This document shows positions 42,588 to 48,574 of a stretch of DNA of 48,574 nt, piece after piece. Made by a program: the position numbers and the translations under genes. Each line of letters begins with the position of its first letter. Positions within the stretch are counted from its first letter, which is position 1. The notes below the pieces were generated by a model. The model was not told where the DNA came from, did not search any database, and saw nothing but the letters and a program-made list of their open reading frames with translations. Source of the DNA: CAZYMF01 sp964648215 (GTDB lineage Bacteria; Desulfobacterota; Binatia; HRBIN30; JACQVA1); contig CAZYMF010000013.1 in assembly GCA_964648215.1 (NCBI GenBank), positions 1 to 48,574 on the forward strand, given 5' to 3'.

Positions 42588-43247
42588 ATGTCGCTGCGCA
42601 TCAACGACGAAGCCCCCAACTTCACGGCCGAGACGACCCAGGGCACCATCGACTTCCATAAGTGGGTCGGGGACGGCTGGGCCATCCTGTTCTCGCACCC
42701 TAAGGATTTCACTCCGGTGTGCACCACCGAGCTCGGTTACATGGCCGGGCTGCAGCCCGAGTTCGCCAAGCGCAACTGCAAGATCATCGGCCTGAGCGTG
42801 GACCCGGCCAGCAGCCACAGCAAGTGGGCCGGAGACATCGAGGAGACTCAGGGCCACAAGGTGAACTATCCGCTGATCGGCGATCCCGAGCTGAAGGTGG
42901 CGAAGCTGTACGACATGCTTCCGGCCGACGCCGGCACCACCTCCGAGGGCCGGACCGCCGCCACCAATGCGACGGTGCGCACCGTGTTCGTCATCGGTCC
43001 GGACAAGAAGATCAAGCTGATGCTCGTGTACCCGATGAGCACCGGCCGCAACTTCGACGAAGTGCTGCGCGTGCTCGACTCGATCCAGCTCACCGCCAAG
43101 CACCAGGTCGCCACGCCGGTGAACTGGAAGCCGGGCCAGGACGTGATCATCGCGCCGTCGGTCTCGGACGAGGATGCCAAGAAGAAATACCCCGGCGGTT
43201 GGAAGACGGTGAAGCCGTATCTGCGCGTCGTGCCGCAGCCGAAGTGA
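42588..43247 (+). CDS. 1-Cys peroxiredoxin (Prx6 type)
   Basis: Thiol peroxidase of 219 residues. The peroxidatic Cys is C45 in SHPKDFTPVCTTELG. The LSVDPASSHSKW segment and the long C-terminal arm (WKPGQDVIIAPSVSDEDA to the end) are typical of the Prx6 subfamily. A GGGAAGGAG ribosome binding site precedes ATG 42588; the open frame before that start is not coding. It is likely monocistronic and is followed by a hairpin at 43271-43296. Confidence 0.95.
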   Translation: MSLRINDEAPNFTAETTQGTIDFHKWVGDGWAILFSHPKDFTPVCTTELGYMAGLQPEFAKRNCKIIGLSVDPASSHSKWAGDIEETQGHKVNYPLIGDPELKVAKLYDMLPADAGTTSEGRTAATNATVRTVFVIGPDKKIKLMLVYPMSTGRNFDEVLRVLDSIQLTAKHQVATPVNWKPGQDVIIAPSVSDEDAKKKYPGGWKTVKPYLRVVPQPK

Positions 43248-43270
43248 TTCGACCATCGACTCGTACCCAG

Positions 43271-43296
43271 GGGTTGGCCCGATGAAGGGCCAACCC
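43271..43296 (+). terminator. Perfect hairpin after the peroxiredoxin gene
   Basis: GGGTTGGCCC and GGGCCAACCC form a 10-bp stem around a 6-nt loop, 23 bp after the stop. It lacks a T tail on this strand. A close relative (GGGGTTAGCGG stem) lies at 48484-48510 beside the other tRNA copy, so the hairpin may belong to the duplicated tRNA surroundings. Confidence 0.6.
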
Positions 43297-43309
43297 GCGT
43301 CTTCCCAGG

Positions 43310-43365
43310 TCCCCGGGGCCGGACTCGAACCGGACTTGAACCAGCGACCTATCGGTCAACAGCCG
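43310..43365 (-). pseudogene. tRNA-Asn 3'-half remnant (possible att site)
   Basis: On the minus strand the sequence matches the 3' half of the tRNA-Asn at 48523-48574: anticodon loop CTGTTGA (GTT), variable loop and T arm. Apart from an 11-bp tandem duplication (43321-43331 / 43332-43342, GGACTCGAACC and GGACTTGAACC) and one extra G, it differs at about two bases. It diverges at the 5' side of the anticodon stem, so no cloverleaf can form. A 3' tRNA fragment in the same orientation as an intact tRNA 5.2 kb away is the classical trace of site-specific integration. Confidence 0.75.
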
Positions 43366-43370
43366 CGGCC

Positions 43371-44143
43371 GTGCGTCTGTCAACGCGGGACTTATCCCAT
43401 AACACCGCGAAAAGAGGCGAAACGCCGAGCGATTGATTGGCAGCGCGCCGAGAGGCGCACTTTGATATTTGGCCCGGGCCGTGCGTGACGCAACCGGGGC
43501 GGGCAGCGGAGAAGGCTGCGAGTCCTGCTAAAAATCTGCAGCAGCTAAGTTCATCTTGCATGCCGCTTTTCACCACCACGATCACCACCGCTCCGAGAAC
43601 TGCTTACTCCAGATAGCATCGCAGCAGCATCGAAATCGCGGACATCCGCAAAATAGTGCCCGTTGCCGTGGTACGGGGCGTGTTGGCATCACGCTTGCCA
43701 GATTCGTAGTGCAAACAGGCAAGCAAGGAGGAAGTGACACATGTTCACTCCAGAGAGGGCCCTCTCCGTTCCCTCCGCCTCCTGTCCCTCTGTTGGGTGA
43801 GGAGCGTAACGAGAGCGTAACCGTCTCCCTCCCGTGTTCCCCGCCGACAGCGAAACCGCATAGCGCGCCCCCTCGGCTCCGCCGGTCGCTGCGCATGCCG
43901 AGAGCGTAGAGGCTTGAGGCTTGAGCGCCGATGCTCCTCTCGCCGCTCTCTCCCTCTCTCGTTTCCGCCTTCACCACCCGATGACACCCGCCCGCCCCCG
44001 CCTGCGGTTCTGCGGCTCAGGGTCAGCGCCTGCGGTTGAGAGCGTGCGCGGGTGCGGGTTCAGGGCTGAGGCCCCGCGCGCCGTGGCTGAGGGCGTCAGC
44101 GTCAGCGCGTGCGGGGCGATGCGGGCGGGGCTGCGGGCGAACG
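43371..44143. other. Gene-poor stretch in the accessory region
   Basis: No convincing gene. It contains the sigma-54-like promoter (43684-43698) with a ribosome binding site and a 19-codon frame (43741-43800). After that come T/C-rich DNA and a block of GCGGGTGCGGG-like short repeats (44030-44140). Longer frames here lack family-like sequence. Confidence 0.4.
43684..43698 (+). promoter_or_regulatory. Sigma-54-type (-24/-12) promoter candidate
   Basis: TGGCATCACGCTTGC has the GG (43685-43686) and GC (43697-43698) separated by 10 bp, as required for RpoN promoters. About 27 bp later AAGCAAGGAGG forms a strong ribosome binding site before ATG 43741. That frame stops after 19 codons. The promoter looks orphaned from its gene. 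Confidence 0.5.
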
Positions 44144-44382
44144 CCTCGAAATCACCCGCGGTGCCACGGTGAGCGGGTGAAAACGGGCGGATCGGCCGAA
44201 ATCCCGTCCTCGCCTCCCCCGGGATGTGGTGATCTCGCTTGGCCCCGTGCCCGTAGGCGTGTTTTTCCGCGGAGGGACGACCTCGCGACCCTTCCCCGGG
44301 CGATTTCGCCACGGCCTAGGGCATGAGGCCAATCCCAATGGGGGGGGCGGCGAGGGGTGGCTGTCAACGGCTGATGAATGAC
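44144..44382. repeat. Dispersed repeat, copy A
   Basis: First of three copies. The core 44241-44332 shares GGCCCCGTGCCC, CGGAGGGACGACCTCG, GATTTCGCCACG and GAGGCCAAT with copy B. The shoulders share CTCGAAATCACCCGCGG and GATGAATG. The ends GGCCCCGTGCCC and GGGCATGAGGCC can pair with about one mismatch. It ends 35 bp before the HEPN-like gene. Confidence 0.8.
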
Positions 44383-44417
44383 GAGGCATGCTATGCTGCC
44401 AAGCAGAGGAGGGGGGC

Positions 44418-45173
44418 ATGCTGGATGAAGCGGCACTGCAGCGGACATTGTCTAGCGCGATGGAGATCTGGTTTGAGCCGGAGATCCGGCGTCGCCAAGA
44501 GACGGGCACGGCTCCAAAGCCTTATCCGGTGAAAGCGGCGCAAGCAATCTTCTATGGTGATGGCCGGCGGCGAGAAATACGCCTCAACGAGGAGGTCCGA
44601 GCGCTTGGCGAGATCAAGCTGAAGGAGGGCGTTCTTAAGGCAGAAGGCGATGGCGTCACCGTCGAAGAGATCGAGGAGATTTCAAAGATTTCTCTACCGA
44701 CCGATGAGGACCCCAATTGTGGTCACTTCACAATGCTCCAAGTCGGCGTCCATTGGTGGATCGCCTTCGACTTTAGATACAACAAGAGCAGAGCGGCCGA
44801 GTTGTTGGAAGCGGCGGACGAATTCTTTACGACCGCAGCGGAGGCACTCGGAGCGAAGCGTGTCCGTGCAGCGATCGACAACCTATTCAGCGCGGCGGAG
44901 CTGGCAGCTACCGCCTATGTGATCACGACGCCTTTCCTCGGTGACAAGCAGAGAAGGAATCACCCGCATCTCAAGGCGAGATTCAACCTCCTCGCAAGGG
45001 ACGGAAACCTCGACACGGGGCACCGTACGACCTTCAACGCGCTTTCGAAGTGTCGCGACCGAGCGCGGTACCTAAAGGGAACTATGGGCGAAACCACCGA
45101 CGAAATCGCGAAGTGGAAGGACGATGTTGCGAGCCTGATCGAAACCGTGAAGGCGCGATTGACCGTGCGTTAG
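44418..45173 (+). CDS. Uncharacterised protein with HEPN-like C-terminal helical region
   Basis: A 251-residue protein of unknown function. Residues about 1-100 are mixed alpha/beta with no family I recognise. From about 130 onward it is helical: AAELLEAADEFFTTAAEALG then VRAAIDNLFSAAELAATAYV, then RARYLKGTM. This resembles HEPN domains, often RNases in toxin, abortive-infection and other defence systems, but the catalytic Rx4-6H is not evident. ATG 44418 follows GAGGAGGGGGG; an upstream ATG at 44388 is less likely. It lies between repeat copy A and the lipoprotein gene, with lower-GC codons than the flanking chromosome. Transfer is likely. Confidence 0.6.
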   Translation: MLDEAALQRTLSSAMEIWFEPEIRRRQETGTAPKPYPVKAAQAIFYGDGRRREIRLNEEVRALGEIKLKEGVLKAEGDGVTVEEIEEISKISLPTDEDPNCGHFTMLQVGVHWWIAFDFRYNKSRAAELLEAADEFFTTAAEALGAKRVRAAIDNLFSAAELAATAYVITTPFLGDKQRRNHPHLKARFNLLARDGNLDTGHRTTFNALSKCRDRARYLKGTMGETTDEIAKWKDDVASLIETVKARLTVR

Positions 45174-45243
45174 CATAAACTGGTAGAATGTCGCGTGCGG
45201 GTTTCGCCGCTTGGCAGCGCCCGCTAGCAACGAAGGAGGCGGT

Positions 45244-45987
45244 GTGGAGTTACGAGTACCTTTCGCGTTGTGCACACTGCTCTTGACGGTGGGTTGCTCG
45301 ACTCACCGGGTGGCCGTGAACTACCAAGTAAGGGCAGCGATGCAGCCACGGCCGGTAACCATGCCGGCGATTGCCGTCGGCGAATTTGCAGACCAGCGAG
45401 GCGAAGACGCGAAGCGCGGCGACAACGGGAATTGGTTTGGTGCCGTGCGTGGAGGCTATGGAAACACCATCAAGACCGTGCTGGCCGACGAGCCGGTCCG
45501 CGACGTTGTCGCCGCAGCCTTTGCGGAAGGCCTGAAGGCCAGGGGAGTGGTCGCGGACCCGCAGCAGGCGACGTACCTGCTTGGCGGAGCAGTGAAGACG
45601 TTTGCCTGTAAGCAGTACGTCCGCCGGGATTGTACCGTGGCGATTGACGTGGTCATACGCGAACGCTCGACCCACAAGGGAGTGTTCTCCAAGGGCTATC
45701 AGGCTTACGAGTTCAACGGCTCGGTCTGGGCATTCGATGCGGGCATCTTCGGATCAGTAACCAAGCTACAAGATCTGGCCGCCCAGACGCTGACAGAATG
45801 CGTCGACAAAGCCCTCGATGATCCCGCGCTGGTTGAAGCGACGCAGCGCCCACCCGCCTCGGGTTCGGTCGAGGCGCCCAGCCGCACGGAGGAACGCCTT
45901 GCGGAACTGAAGCGTCTGTTGGATCACGACATGATCTCGGAGGATGAGTACGAGCGGAAGCGGGCGGCGATTCTGGACGGTCTGTGA
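45244..45987 (+). CDS. Putative lipoprotein with C-terminal SHOCT domain
   Basis: An exported 247-residue protein. Start GTG 45244 follows GGAGG; the open frame to 45211 has no signal. A short hydrophobic N-terminus ends at C18 in LLTVGCST, a weak lipobox. Residues about 40-190 resemble an envelope fold of unknown role (AVGEFADQRGED, YLLGGAVKTFACKQYV, VIRERSTHKGVFS). The last 30 residues are a SHOCT motif: ELKRLLDHDMISEDEYERK. It follows the HEPN-like gene by 70 bp on the same strand. The function is unknown. Confidence 0.68.
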   Translation: MELRVPFALCTLLLTVGCSTHRVAVNYQVRAAMQPRPVTMPAIAVGEFADQRGEDAKRGDNGNWFGAVRGGYGNTIKTVLADEPVRDVVAAAFAEGLKARGVVADPQQATYLLGGAVKTFACKQYVRRDCTVAIDVVIRERSTHKGVFSKGYQAYEFNGSVWAFDAGIFGSVTKLQDLAAQTLTECVDKALDDPALVEATQRPPASGSVEAPSRTEERLAELKRLLDHDMISEDEYERKRAAILDGL

Positions 45988-46363
45988 GCGCGCCCGTAAA
46001 GCTGAGTGTCACGGAACCGGATTCTTCCCCGCGCGAGGCCCTCGAAACCACCCGCGGCGGCGATCGAACGGCCGAAATCGCCCGGACCGGGAGAAACCCC
46101 CTCTCGGTCCGCGCTCGCGATGGGCACGCCCGCGTGGCCCCGTGCCCTACGGCGTGTTTTTTCGTGGAGGGACGACCTCGACCCTTCCCCGGAGATTTCG
46201 CCACGTCCTCGGGCACGGGGCCAATGCGGCTGAAGGTGAGCGGTGAGCCTTCAGCGCGGTTGGTGAATGCGGAGGGTCTGCGGCGCGAAGTTCCCGGCCA
46301 GCGGAGTCTTCGCCCGTCGCTCCCCGATCCGACCTTCTCTGGCGCCGTCCAGACGTTGAGGGT
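45988..46363. other. Intergenic stretch carrying repeat copy B
   Basis: Between the SHOCT lipoprotein and the cytochrome gene. It is mostly the dispersed repeat (46038-46276), and no supported gene is present. Confidence 0.6.
46038..46276. repeat. Dispersed repeat, copy B (best-preserved palindrome)
   Basis: The core is bounded by GGCCCCGTGCCC (46136-46147) and GGGCACGGGGCC (46211-46222), a perfect 12-bp inverted repeat around 63 nt. Inside are GTGTTTTTTCGTGGAGGG, ACGACCTCGACCC and GAGATTTCGCCACG, shared with copies A and C. The right shoulder holds GGTTGGTGAATGCGG. The length and inverted ends suggest a structured RNA or a non-autonomous element. Confidence 0.85.
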
Positions 46364-46888
46364 ATGGTGGCCCTGATGGCAACGAGACTATTTTCCCTCG
46401 TCCCGGTTCTTCTCTGTTTCTTGGTCGTCAGTGTACAGACGCGGGCTGAGGAGCACTCGGCCGTGATGTCCCAGAACACAGCCGCCACACGGAAGCCGCT
46501 TCCCCTCCCGGCGATGATGGCTGAGCACCAGAAGCAGAACATGCGCGAGCACCTCGCCGCAGTTCAAGCCATCGTCGCCGCGATCGGTCGCGACGACATG
46601 GACGGCGTTGCCAAAGCGTCTGCCCGCATTGGTTACTCCGAAGCCATGGGGCAGATGTGCGAGCACATGGGCGCGGCGGCACCCGGCTTTACCGCCATGG
46701 CGCTGAACTTCCACCACACCGCCGACACCATCGGCGAAGCCGCTCGGCGCGGCGACCGCGCTGGAGTCTTGGCTGCTCTAGACCGAACGCTGAAAACGTG
46801 TGTCGGCTGTCATGCCACGTATCGGCAAGAAGTCGTCGACGAGGCGACGTGGAAGCAGCTCACCGCCGAGGCGCCAGCAGCGCACTGA
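46364..46888 (+). CDS. c-type cytochrome, cytochrome c'-like (CxxCH near C-terminus)
   Basis: A periplasmic 174-residue protein. A signal peptide (LFSLVPVLLCFLVVSV) precedes a mature helical domain with HLAAVQAIVAAIG and MALNFHHTADTIG. A single heme-binding site CVGCH (146-150) lies near the C-terminus, the layout of cytochrome c'/c-556. The frame may begin at ATG 46364 or ATG 46376; neither has a perfect ribosome binding site. It sits alone between repeat copy B and an HNH fragment in the accessory region. Its partner is unknown. Confidence 0.78.
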   Translation: MVALMATRLFSLVPVLLCFLVVSVQTRAEEHSAVMSQNTAATRKPLPLPAMMAEHQKQNMREHLAAVQAIVAAIGRDDMDGVAKASARIGYSEAMGQMCEHMGAAAPGFTAMALNFHHTADTIGEAARRGDRAGVLAALDRTLKTCVGCHATYRQEVVDEATWKQLTAEAPAAH

Positions 46889-47043
46889 CCCTTGGGTCTC
46901 CAAAAAGCACGGTCGAGAACGAACAACCGCTGGACATCGATCACGTCATCCCGCGATCGCGCGGTGGCAGGGACACCACCGACAACCTCCAGGTGCTCTG
47001 CGCCAAGCGGGATCGAACCGGACGCAACAAGAAATTTTCCTGA
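46889..47043 (+). pseudogene. HNH nuclease C-terminal fragment
   Basis: The frame reads LDIDHVIPRSRGGRDTTDNL then QVLCAKRDRTGRNKK, the second half of an HNH endonuclease finger. The first Cys pair is missing and the final Cys of the usual CxxC is Arg (CAKRD). The frame has no start of its own and overlaps the end of the cytochrome gene in another frame. It is a decayed mobile or defence nuclease. Confidence 0.65.
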
Positions 47044-47464
47044 TTCACCACGGCCCATGGCCGCGCGCCCAAGCGCCAACGCGCTGCCAACAGCCCCAGC
47101 CCCCTCGCGCGCCAACCGCGGCAACGCCGGTTGCGGTGCAAGGGCAGCGCAGGGAAGGTGGATGGCGGGAAACGCTCGGGCCGACCGAAATTCCGGGCGC
47201 ATCACCCGCCCGATGGCTGATATCGCTTTGCCCGATGCCCTACGCAGTGGCTTTTCGTGGAGGTACGACCCCCCGTCCCCTTTCCTCGAGATTTCGCCAG
47301 GTCCTAGGGCGCGGGGCCAATGGCAGTGTCGGAGCCGCTTCGCCGCGGTTGATGAATGCGGAAGCTATCTGATCAGGATGGGATTTGCCGCTCTCGGTCG
47401 ACCTCGTGCTCCAGTCTTCGCCTGTGTGCTATCAGGGCGAGGCAAGCATGTCGGGAGGAGCAGC
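47044..47464. other. Intergenic stretch carrying repeat copy C
   Basis: Contains repeat copy C (47163-47368) and flanking high-GC DNA. No supported gene. Confidence 0.5.
47163..47368. repeat. Dispersed repeat, copy C
   Basis: Shares CCGACCGAAAT, GATGCCCTACG, TTTTCGTGGAGG, GAGATTTCGCCAGG, CGGGGCCAAT and GGTTGATGAATGCGG with copies A and B. The left palindrome arm is more decayed (TGCCCGATGCCC), so pairing with GGGCGCGGGGCC is poor. Confidence 0.75.
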
Positions 47465-47985
47465 TCAGTCTCGGGCCTGTTCCCAGCCCGCCCACACCTG
47501 TCGATCAGGATCCCAGAAGTTGGTCAATCGATACGACGGGTCAGATATTGCGGTGACCTGATAGATCCTTACGGTACTGCTGCGTCCCGCGAATGCGTAG
47601 TCTCTCCAACGGAGCTCGTATGCGGGATCCCAGTTCACATTGGCACCGAATGTTACGCCAGTTCCAATGAATCGCGAGTCGGTGAACGCACGGGCTCTTG
47701 TGTCGGCATCGGCTTGGGTATTTGGCCCACCAGCGGGAACGTGGGACGTAATCCAAGCAATCGGATCAGTGAAGCCGTTGGAATCTGGTCCGCCCTCAAA
47801 AGGAAAATCCCCGACAAGCATGCGATTTAGGATGTCCTTCTTAGCTTGAACGTCCTTGTTGGGAGCCGACTCGCCCGGAGCAAGCGACCAGCCACTATAG
47901 GCATTTGTCTCCGGATCGAGGAAGATGACGTAGCGGTAGCCAATCGGAAAGGGAGACTGCCCGAGAATTGTCCGAGCGCGGAGAA
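47465..47985 (-). pseudogene. 5'-truncated uncharacterised protein
   Basis: An ATG at 47821 would give 118 residues, but the same frame remains open and protein-like upstream to about 47985 (RTILGQSPFPIGYRYVIFLD, then PETNAYSGWS, then KKDILNRMLVGDF), where a TGA blocks it. No ATG, GTG or TTG fits that upstream start. The protein is rich in Tyr, Trp and Asp (WDPAYELRWRDYAF, YRLTNFWDPD) and has no signal peptide. I do not recognise a family. It looks like the 3' part of a larger gene. Confidence 0.45.
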
Positions 47986-48522
47986 CAAAACGGTGCGAAA
48001 CGCCGCAAGTCGCGGATCATAAATTCCCCGTCTCGTCGGCGTCTTTTGGCTCTGATTGGCGCGCGTGGTTTACTCGACGTTGAACTCCACCCTGCGAGCG
48101 ACAGGCACCGCGCCCCGACCGCTCGCCTAAGGTATCCCCGCGCCTCCCGCCTTCGGGTTGTTTGCCCCGGGGACCCGGCTTCGGAAGGGGCGACCCCGGT
48201 CGGGCATCGGTGACCTGAACGCTTGCCTCGCCCAGTGCAGTGACAGGGCCGGCAATGCTTGCCGCCGGTCCAAGGTGCCGCCGGTCGAGGTGGCAGGTGC
48301 CGTGTCGCGTGGTGCCTCGACCCCGAGGGGTTGCGGTCCGAAAACAGGTTGCGCGGGGGGTTGCATCGGCGGCCCGCTGTGCAGCTGGCGCCCGTCGGGT
48401 TGACGCGCCAGAACGACTGCCGAGCCCCCCACGAACGGGTGACGGTCGAGAAACTCGGACAAAACTCGGACAATCAACACGAAGGGGTTAGCGGGCATTC
48501 CGCTAACCCCTCGTTTTTCCAG
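47986..48522. other. Gene-poor stretch before tRNA-Asn
   Basis: Overlapping short frames on both strands have no family-like sequence. An integrase would be expected next to a tRNA attachment site, but none is visible. The stretch ends in the hairpin at 48484-48518. Confidence 0.4.
48484..48518 (+). terminator. Intrinsic terminator hairpin beside tRNA-Asn
   Basis: GGGGTTAGCGG (48484-48494) pairs with CCGCTAACCCC (48500-48510) around a 5-nt loop, followed by TCGTTTTT on the plus strand. It stops rightward transcription before the tRNA. The minus-strand reading also forms the stem but has only a weak T run. Confidence 0.75.
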
Positions 48523-48574
48523 CTCCCCGGGCCGGACTCGAACCAGCGACCAATCGGTTAACAGCCGATCGCTC
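48523..48574 (-). tRNA. tRNA-Asn (GTT), 5' end beyond window
   Basis: Minus-strand sequence contains the anticodon arm ATCGG-CTGTTAA-CCGAT (anticodon GTT), T arm GCTGG-TTCGAGT-CCGGC and acceptor strand CCGGGGA followed by discriminator G. CCA is not encoded. The D arm and 5' acceptor strand run off the window. It matches the remnant at 43310-43365. Confidence 0.88.

Noticed and set aside
43556..43909. 117-codon plus-strand frame in the gene-poor stretch
   Set aside because: Low-complexity Ser/Pro/Arg sequence with no ribosome binding site at its start; the sigma-54 promoter and its ribosome binding site point to another frame.
44144..47368. Integron gene cassettes with attC sites
   Set aside because: I looked for RYYYAAC and GTTRRRY pairs in the three repeats. 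None fits (GTTGATG and GTTGGTG fail the consensus), and there is no integron integrase.
47895..48473. 192-codon minus-strand frame as an integrase
   Set aside because: No tyrosine or serine recombinase motif is present; the sequence is Arg/Pro/Ser-rich and overlaps other frames.
1..48574. CRISPR array
   Set aside because: No regularly spaced direct repeats with unique spacers were seen. The only short-period array (11304-11353) has no spacers.

Overview
The window is high-GC bacterial DNA with two runs of exactly 100 N (22586-22685 and 32803-32902), so it is a scaffold, probably from a draft or metagenome-assembled genome. The mix of a glycogen/trehalose operon, two-subunit molybdenum hydroxylase-like genes, CoA-dependent catabolism, dockerin and subtilase secreted proteins, and many short intergenic palindromes suits a Deltaproteobacteria-like or Binatota-like soil or sediment bacterium. 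That placement is inference; no rRNA or marker gene in the window decides it.

Left part (1-18.4 kb): the 3' end of glgB and a complete treZ (glycogen/trehalose), then a potassium block (trkH, a TrkA-like protein, a DUF389 membrane protein). Next come a secreted dockerin protein with a long Pro/Thr linker, a relic of a second TrkA tail, a ThDP-dependent enzyme of the acetolactate synthase type, and a secreted subtilisin-like protease. A tightly packed minus-strand operon follows: methyltransferase, ABC ATPase, fused permease/substrate-binding protein of the glycine betaine/choline type, and an asparagine synthase-like amidotransferase.

Middle (18.9-37.5 kb): a catabolic cluster. On the plus strand are thiolase, acyl-CoA ligase, nitroreductase-family protein, acyl-CoA dehydrogenase, a four-cluster ferredoxin subunit and a NarG/ethylbenzene-dehydrogenase-like molybdenum subunit. 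A VOC dioxygenase-like protein plus an amidohydrolase diverge from a TetR regulator across a perfect 18-bp inverted repeat. Then come a fumarylacetoacetate hydrolase-family protein, an MhpA-like flavin hydroxylase (cut by a gap), a membrane-anchored GST-like protein, a DsbA-fold isomerase, a second molybdopterin oxidoreductase and an HxlR regulator. Together they suggest oxygen-dependent and oxygen-independent hydroxylation, ring cleavage and CoA-linked breakdown of an aromatic, alicyclic or steroid-like substrate. The substrate cannot be read from the sequence.

Right part (37.5-43.3 kb): a potassium-channel fragment, a polyphosphate kinase 2 overlapping pyruvate kinase, an orphan PAS/GAF sensor kinase and a 1-Cys peroxiredoxin.

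Far right (43.3-48.57 kb): a remnant-like accessory region between a 3'-half tRNA-Asn duplicate (43310-43365) and a tRNA-Asn running off the window end (48523-48574), both on the minus strand. Inside are an orphan sigma-54-type promoter with a truncated reading frame, a HEPN-like protein, a SHOCT lipoprotein, a c-type cytochrome, an HNH nuclease fragment, a headless reading frame and three copies of a roughly 200-bp repeat with a palindromic core. No integrase was found. This region and the molybdenum enzyme cluster are the most interesting parts.
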